From Thioalkalivibrio sulfidiphilus HL-EbGr7 (lineage in GTDB: Bacteria; Pseudomonadota; Gammaproteobacteria; Ectothiorhodospirales; Ectothiorhodospiraceae): a stretch of 64,000 nucleotides of DNA. The stretch is from the NCBI RefSeq assembly GCF_000021985.1, contig NC_011901.1, positions 1,426,001-1,490,000 of the forward strand. Reading direction: 5' to 3'. The translations under genes and the position numbers were made by a program. Positions within the stretch are counted from its first letter, which is position 1; each line of letters opens with the position of its first letter. Below the pieces are notes generated by a model. That model was not told the origin of the DNA, made no database searches, and worked only from the letters and a program-made list of their open reading frames with translations. Below, piece after piece: positions 59,893 to 64,000 of the stretch.

Positions 59893-61116
59893 TCACGCCG
59901 GCTTGTGCAGAAGCGCCTGCATCAGATCCGTGCGGCCGGTCCTGAAGCCCGCCTCGCAGTAGCTCAGGTAGTAGCGCCAGGTGCGCAGGAAACGCTCGTC
60001 GTAGCCGAGCGCCGGCAGCACGTCGGCGTGGGCCATCACCTGGCGGTGCCAGCGGGCCAGGGTCTCGGCATAGTCCAGGCGGTGAAAGCTCTGGGTGCCC
60101 ACATCCAGTCCCGCGGCCTCGGCCGCGGCGTTGAAGCGCTCCACCGACGGCAGCATGCCGCCGGGGAAGATGTAGAGCTGGATGAAATCGGCGCCCTTGC
60201 GGTAGCGCTCGAACACCGCCTCGTCGATGGTGATCACCTGCAGTGCGGCGCGCCCGCCCGGGCGCAGCGCCCGCTGCACGGTCTCGAAATAGGTGGGCCA
60301 GTATGCCTCGCCCACGGCCTCGAACATCTCGATGGACACCACGTGATCGAACTGCTCGTCCAGATCGCGGTAGTCCTGCAGACGCAGGTCCACGCGCTCG
60401 GAAAGTCCGGCTTTCTCCATGCGCTTGCGGGCGAAGTCCAGCTGCTCCCGGGACAGGGTCAGGCCGGTGACCCGGTAGCCCTGACGGGCAGCCAGTTCGG
60501 CGAAGCCGCCCCAGCCGCAACCGATCTCCAGGATGTGCGCGCCGGGTTCGGCATCGAGGCTGTCCAGCAGGCGCTGATACTTGCGGGTCTGCGCACTCTC
60601 CAGGGCCTCGTCCCGGGACGCGAACACGGCGCTGGAATAGGTCATGGTCTCGTCCAGCCAGAGCTTGTAGAACTCGTTGCCCAGGTCGTAGTGGAAGGAG
60701 ATGTTGGCCCGGCTGCCGCGCTTGCTGTTGCGGTTCATCAGGTGACGCAGCCTGCCCATGAAGGTGCTCAGCCGGTTGGCCTCGACCACGCCGGACAGGC
60801 GGTGCTCGTTCAGGGCGCCCAGGGTGAGCAGGGCGCTCAGGCACGGCGTGCTCCACTCCCCCTGCATGTACCCTTCCGCGAAACCGATGTCGCCCCGGGT
60901 GAGCAGGCGGCGCAGCAGTCGCAAGGGACGGTGAATCTGGATGCTGGCGGAGGGACCCGTGTGCTCGCCGGTGAGGGTGTGGCGATTGCCATCGGCGGCG
61001 ATCAGGGTCAGTTCGCCGTACTCCAGCTGTCCCAGGCGGCTGACCAGCCAGCGCAGGGGCAGGGGCAGCTTGGGAATGCTCAGTGCGGAGGCAACGCGGT
61101 CGGAAGGCGTGGACAT
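59893..61116 (-). CDS. Cyclopropane-fatty-acid synthase-family SAM methyltransferase
   Basis: The 407-residue protein has the SAM motif ILEIGCGWGGFAELAA and CFA motifs FHYDLGNEFYKLWLDE, SIEMFEAVG, YIFPGGMLPS and YYLSYCEAGF, with the bicarbonate and active-site residues present as far as can be judged. It methylates or cyclopropanates unsaturated acyl chains of membrane phospholipids. Its neighbours (DUF1365 and FAD oxidoreductase) point to the UfaM-like or singlet-oxygen-responsive subgroup rather than housekeeping Cfa. Its ATG overlaps the DUF1365 stop (TGATG). Confidence 0.9.
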   Translation of the reverse strand: MSTPSDRVASALSIPKLPLPLRWLVSRLGQLEYGELTLIAADGNRHTLTGEHTGPSASIQIHRPLRLLRRLLTRGDIGFAEGYMQGEWSTPCLSALLTLGALNEHRLSGVVEANRLSTFMGRLRHLMNRNSKRGSRANISFHYDLGNEFYKLWLDETMTYSSAVFASRDEALESAQTRKYQRLLDSLDAEPGAHILEIGCGWGGFAELAARQGYRVTGLTLSREQLDFARKRMEKAGLSERVDLRLQDYRDLDEQFDHVVSIEMFEAVGEAYWPTYFETVQRALRPGGRAALQVITIDEAVFERYRKGADFIQLYIFPGGMLPSVERFNAAAEAAGLDVGTQSFHRLDYAETLARWHRQVMAHADVLPALGYDERFLRTWRYYLSYCEAGFRTGRTDLMQALLHKPA

Positions 61117-61889
61117 CAGGACATCTCCTCTCGGGGCGGGGCGGGCTTGCTGTGGTATCGGGCGCCCTTGAGCCAGATCTTCAGGGCCTGCCAGTGGATC
61201 ATGGTGATGACCTTGAAGGTCATCAGCGGCATGCGCAGCCAGGTGCGCAGCAGCTGTGCGTCGGTGAACGGGCGTGCCTCGCCGGTCTGGGTGGCGACCA
61301 GCATCAGTTCGCCCTGCTGGTATTCGTGGATCAGCACCCGCAGCTTCTCGTCGGGCACGGAGATGCGGAAACGGTACTCGGCGTCCATGTCGATGAACGG
61401 CGAGACGTGGAAGATCTTGTCCCGCTGCTGCCGCACCGGGCTCTGCATGGGCCGGCCCGCCTCGTGCAGCAGGTAGTGGTGGTGTTCGCCGAAGGTGTTG
61501 CTCACCTCGCAGATCACCGCGCGCAGGCTGCCGTCGCGGTGATGGCAGAACCACACGCTCAGGGGGTTGAACGCGTAACCCAGCACCCGGGGCATGCACA
61601 ACAGCCGGATCGTCCCGCCGTCCAGGCGGATGCCGTGTTCCGCGAGCTTCGCCTCCACCCAGGGGCGCCAGGGGCTGCCGTCCCGGGGTCCGTGATCCCT
61701 GGTGCGCACGCTCAGCAGGTTGAAGCGCTCGAAGGAGAACAGGCGTGATTTCCGGCTGGTCTCATCCAGACGGTCGATGTCCAGCAGCAGGCTGAACACC
61801 GGGTACACGAAGCGATAACCCACGGGGAAACGACGCTGGTGCATCACCTGCGTGTGATAGATGCGTGCTGCGGGCTGGGCGGTGTTCAC
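61116..61889 (-). CDS. DUF1365 protein, lipid-modification operon
   Basis: The 257-residue protein, from GTG 61889 in a 4-base overlap with the upstream FAD gene, has IYHTQVMHQRRFPVGYRFVY, MPRVLGYAFNPLSVWFCHHR and NTFGEHHHYLL, the DUF1365 pattern. DUF1365 is consistently linked to cfa-like and FAD-dependent genes in proteobacteria and is part of fatty-acid modification systems. The reaction for this copy is unknown. Confidence 0.9.
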   Translation of the reverse strand: MNTAQPAARIYHTQVMHQRRFPVGYRFVYPVFSLLLDIDRLDETSRKSRLFSFERFNLLSVRTRDHGPRDGSPWRPWVEAKLAEHGIRLDGGTIRLLCMPRVLGYAFNPLSVWFCHHRDGSLRAVICEVSNTFGEHHHYLLHEAGRPMQSPVRQQRDKIFHVSPFIDMDAEYRFRISVPDEKLRVLIHEYQQGELMLVATQTGEARPFTDAQLLRTWLRMPLMTFKVITMIHWQALKIWLKGARYHSKPAPPREEMS

Positions 61890-63223
61890 GCCGCCGCCAC
61901 CCGGTCGGGCCTGGTCTGAATGTGCGCAGGCTCGCGGGACTCGCCGAGCCACGGCGGGCTCACGCCCAGGCGCCAGGCCACGGTCTCGGCGGACTTGAGC
62001 CCGTCCTCGTGGAAACCGTAGCCGCACCAGGCACCGCAGAACCACAGGCGGTCCGCGCCCTGGATGCCCGGCACCCGTTTCTGTGCGGCCATGGCGGCGG
62101 CATCGAACACCGGATGCTGGTAGGTCATCTCGCGAATGATGGTCTCCTCCCGGGGTTCGGTGAGCGGGTTCAGGCTCACCAGGTAGGGCCCCTCGTTCTC
62201 CGGCAGGCGGTGCAGGCGGTTCATCCAGTAGGTCACCGAGACCTGCGGGCCGCCGTCACCGAAATCCCTGGCCAGGTAGTTCCAGGAGGACCACACCGCC
62301 CGGCGCTTGGGCATCAGGCGGGCATCGGTGTGCAGCAGGGTACGGTTGGGCTGGTAGCGGAAGGCCCCCAGCACCTGGCGCTCCGCCTCGCTCGGGTTCT
62401 CGATCAGGGACAGGGTCTCGTCGGCGTGGCTGGCCATGACCACCTGGTCGAAGCGTTCCACCCGACCATCGGCGCAGCGCACCTGCACCCCGTCGGGGCG
62501 GCGACGCACCTGCACCACCGGGGAGCCGGTGTGCACGTCCCCGTTGAAGGTGTCCAGCATGCGGCGCACGTACACGCGGCTGCCGCCGGTGACGGTGCGC
62601 CACTGGGGCCGGTCGGTGACGTTGAGCAGGCCGTGATTGCGGAAGAAGTTCAGGAACGAGATGAGCGGGAAGTCCAGCATCTGCCGGGTGGGGCAGGACC
62701 AGATGGCCGCGGCCATGGGCAGCAGGTAGTCGTCCCGGAAGCCGGCGCCGTAACCTTCGGTGAACAGGTAGTCGCCCAGGCTCACGTCCGGTACCCAGTG
62801 GGTCTCCAGCAGTTCCTTGCCGTGGCGGTTGAAACGCAGGATGTCGCGCACCATGCGCAGGAAGCGCGGCCGCACCAGGTTGCCGCGCTGGGCGAACAGG
62901 GTGTTGAGGTTGGTGCCCGCGTACTCCATACGCCCGTCGCCGATCGAGGCGCTGAAGGACATGTCGGTGTCCTGGGAGGCGACGCCCAGGTGGCGGAACA
63001 GGCTGGTGAGTTCCGGGTAGTTGTGCTCGTTGAACACCACGAAGCCGGTGTCCACCGGCACCGGACCCCGGGGGCCGTCTACCATCAGGGTGTTGCTGTG
63101 GCCGCCCACGTAATGATTGCGCTCGAACAGGGTGACCTGGTGGCGCTTGTCCAGCAGCCAGGCGCTGGCCAGGCCGGAAATGCCGCCGCCGATGACTGCG
63201 ATGCGGGAATCTGCGTGGATCAT
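61886..63223 (-). CDS. FAD-dependent oxidoreductase (flavin amine oxidase-like), lipid-modification operon
   Basis: The 445-residue protein, from ATG 63223, starts with the Rossmann dinucleotide motif IAVIGGGISGLASAWLL. The body matches NAD(P)-binding/amine oxidase-like proteins found beside cfa genes (CfaO/UfaD type in the literature). It presumably oxidises or desaturates the methylated acyl chain. It is the first gene of a minus-strand operon of seven genes; an ATG 16 codons upstream (63271) lies over the putative promoter. Confidence 0.88.
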   Translation of the reverse strand: MIHADSRIAVIGGGISGLASAWLLDKRHQVTLFERNHYVGGHSNTLMVDGPRGPVPVDTGFVVFNEHNYPELTSLFRHLGVASQDTDMSFSASIGDGRMEYAGTNLNTLFAQRGNLVRPRFLRMVRDILRFNRHGKELLETHWVPDVSLGDYLFTEGYGAGFRDDYLLPMAAAIWSCPTRQMLDFPLISFLNFFRNHGLLNVTDRPQWRTVTGGSRVYVRRMLDTFNGDVHTGSPVVQVRRRPDGVQVRCADGRVERFDQVVMASHADETLSLIENPSEAERQVLGAFRYQPNRTLLHTDARLMPKRRAVWSSWNYLARDFGDGGPQVSVTYWMNRLHRLPENEGPYLVSLNPLTEPREETIIREMTYQHPVFDAAAMAAQKRVPGIQGADRLWFCGAWCGYGFHEDGLKSAETVAWRLGVSPPWLGESREPAHIQTRPDRVAAA

Positions 63224-63271
63224 GGGACGCTCCTGGGCGTGGGGTTCTGGCCTTGAATAAAGCCGATGCAA

Positions 63272-63313
63272 TACTTATACACCATCTGTACAATTTTTGT
63301 AAATTGGTGTACA
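63272..63313. promoter_or_regulatory. Divergent promoter/operator with paired TGTACA sites
   Basis: TGTACA occurs at 63287-63292 and 63308-63313, centres 21 bp (two helical turns) apart, in an AT-rich island. On the minus strand TTACAA-N17-TATAAG (63275-63303) makes a sigma-70-like promoter for the FAD operon, which would be covered by a factor bound to these sites. A MerR-type light or stress regulator is a candidate, by analogy with related operons. The regulator gene is not in the window. Confidence 0.5.
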
Positions 63314-63327
63314 ACTATTTTGTGATC

Positions 63328-63343
63328 GAGACCCGGGGGTCTC
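63328..63343 (+). promoter_or_regulatory. Leader hairpin before the glutathione peroxidase gene
   Basis: GAGACCC-GG-GGGTCTC forms a compact hairpin ending 6 bases before the AAGGAG ribosome binding site (63349-63354). The RBS is 8 bases from the ATG at 63363. The ATG at 63358 is in another frame. Confidence 0.4.
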
Positions 63344-63362
63344 TGTTGAAGGAGTCAATGCC

Positions 63363-63906
63363 ATGCGCCGAATGAGCTTCCTTGCGATCCTGACAGTGCT
63401 GCTGGCGGTGCCCGCCGCGCAGGCCGCCTGTCCCGACTACCTGAACGTGAACAAGCGCCCCCTGACCGGGGGTGAAGCCATCAACCTGTGCGAGACCTAT
63501 CGCGGCCAGGTGATGCTGGTGGTCAACACCGCCAGCAAGTGCGGCTTCACCCGCCAGTTCGAGGGCCTGGAGGCCCTGTACGCCCGCTACCAGGACCGTG
63601 GACTGGTGGTCATGGGCTTCCCCTCCAATGACTTCGGTGGCCAGGAGCCGGGTACCGAGGAACAGATCCTGGAGTTCTGCCGCCTGACCTACGGGGTGCA
63701 GTTCCCCATGTTCGAGAAGACCCACGCCGCCCGGGAGCAGGCCGATCCCCTGTACCGGGGACTGGCCCGGGAGGCGGGGGGAGTTCCCGGCCTGGAACTT
63801 CCACAAGTACCTGATCGACCGTGAGGGCCGCGTGGTGGGCAGCTTCCCGAGCCGGGTGACCCCGGAGGATCCTGCCCTGATCCGGGCCATCGAGGCGCTT
63901 CTGTGA
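63363..63906 (+). pseudogene. Exported glutathione peroxidase, frameshifted in a G6 run
   Basis: The first frame (to 63824) gives a signal peptide (to about residue 21), the peroxidatic C60 (VNTASKCGF) and Q94 (FPSNDFGGQEPG). After residue 139 it becomes unrelated. Removing one G from the run at 63776-63781 restores GEFPAWNFHKYLIDREGRVV and continues to the TGA at 63904-63906, giving a normal-length (about 180 residue) enzyme with the WNF Trp. Either the gene is broken, the tract is phase-variable, or the base is a sequencing error. The divergent FAD operon suggests a peroxide/lipid-peroxide defence role. Confidence 0.85.
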
Positions 63907-64000
63907 GCGCACAGGCCCCCGTACATCCGGCAGACCACAGCCCTGCCGGCTGGCTGGATGAGGCCCTGGCGGGCGCGGAGGTGGTGATCTTCCGCTCCCG
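63903..64000 (+). CDS. Start of an unidentified CDS running off the window
   Basis: A GTG at 63903 overlaps the restored glutathione peroxidase stop by 4 bases (GTGA). The frame stays open to the window end, reading VSAQAPVHPADHSPAGWLDE and on to LAGAEVVIFRSR. No family can be assigned from 32 codons. The coupling supports a real downstream partner. Confidence 0.4.
   Translation, partial: MSAQAPVHPADHSPAGWLDEALAGAEVVIFRS

Noticed and set aside
63358-63360. ATG five bases upstream as the start of the glutathione peroxidase
   Set aside because: It is out of frame with the signal peptide and the peroxidatic Cys; ATG 63363 has the correct frame and RBS distance.
63776-63781. Programmed ribosomal frameshift in the glutathione peroxidase
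   Set aside because: The run has only G residues, with no slippery heptamer plus downstream structure I could identify, and family members do not use frameshifting.

Overview
The window is about 64 kb of GC-rich, densely coding gammaproteobacterial chromosome. Gene order and protein families point to a polarly flagellated, free-living bacterium. The polar-type flagellar and chemotaxis cluster (flhF-flhG-fliA-cheYZAB-motCD-parC-parP-cheW), the exbBD-msbA-lpxK-kdsB block and the Pseudomonas/Vibrio-like content fit an Ectothiorhodospiraceae-type organism such as Thioalkalivibrio. That assignment is inferred from synteny and has not been tested by a search. No tRNA, rRNA, CRISPR array, prophage or intact insertion sequence was seen.

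Layout. 1-1.9 kb: the 3' part of a gamma-glutamylcyclotransferase-like gene, repeats, and ispG on the minus strand. 2.1-12.7 kb: a textbook sigma-54 promoter, then fliLMNOPQR-flhB-flhA and flhF-flhG-fliA, covering the switch, the export gate, flagellar placement and number, and sigma-28. 12.8-21.7 kb: chemotaxis and motor genes (cheY, cheZ, cheA, cheB, motC, motD) plus the polar array-positioning pair parC/parP, cheW, a small acidic protein and a DUF2802 protein. 21.8-23.3 kb (minus): a FliK-like protein and a free-standing FlhB C-terminal domain. 23.5-35.9 kb: a low-molecular-weight phosphatase followed by a 135-bp MITE-like element, then rne with a long leader, rluC, a HAD phosphatase, sppA, csiV, mfd, a DUF2892 gene and a Crp/Fnr regulator. 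36-38.5 kb: aguB and aguA (agmatine to putrescine) and a small exported protein. 38.6-50.4 kb: sfsA, lolCD, a DUF2062 gene, comEC, then exbB-exbD-msbA-(degenerate Kdo-transferase paralogue)-lpxK-trm112-kdsB, an envelope and lipid A block. 50.5-56.8 kb: an unknown small gene, a Nudix hydrolase, a receiver-CheC fusion coupled to a PAS-GGDEF cyclase, a large palindromic repeat cluster, a NolW-like protein, a DUF7931-type protein and a GNAT acetyltransferase. 56.9-63.2 kb (minus): an operon FAD oxidoreductase-DUF1365-cfa-like-MFS-DUF3833-VOC-chalcone-isomerase-like, which resembles membrane-lipid modification operons of the singlet-oxygen response. It is divergent from an exported glutathione peroxidase that is frameshifted in this sequence.

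The most unusual non-coding feature is a dense set of intergenic inverted repeats built from short words. Seven loci carry arms made of a roughly 9-bp unit close to ACRCARAGR. Other families (GGGAAGTG-type, TTAATCCTGTC-type, TTCAAAATTC-type, TTACTTTTCTTG-type) occupy the same kind of position between genes, and some have become the last codons of the adjacent gene. The most unusual coding features are a KdtA-like protein lacking the catalytic Glu between msbA and lpxK, three CheZ-tail-like peptides inside the CheA linker, and a free-standing FlhB C-terminal domain next to fliK.
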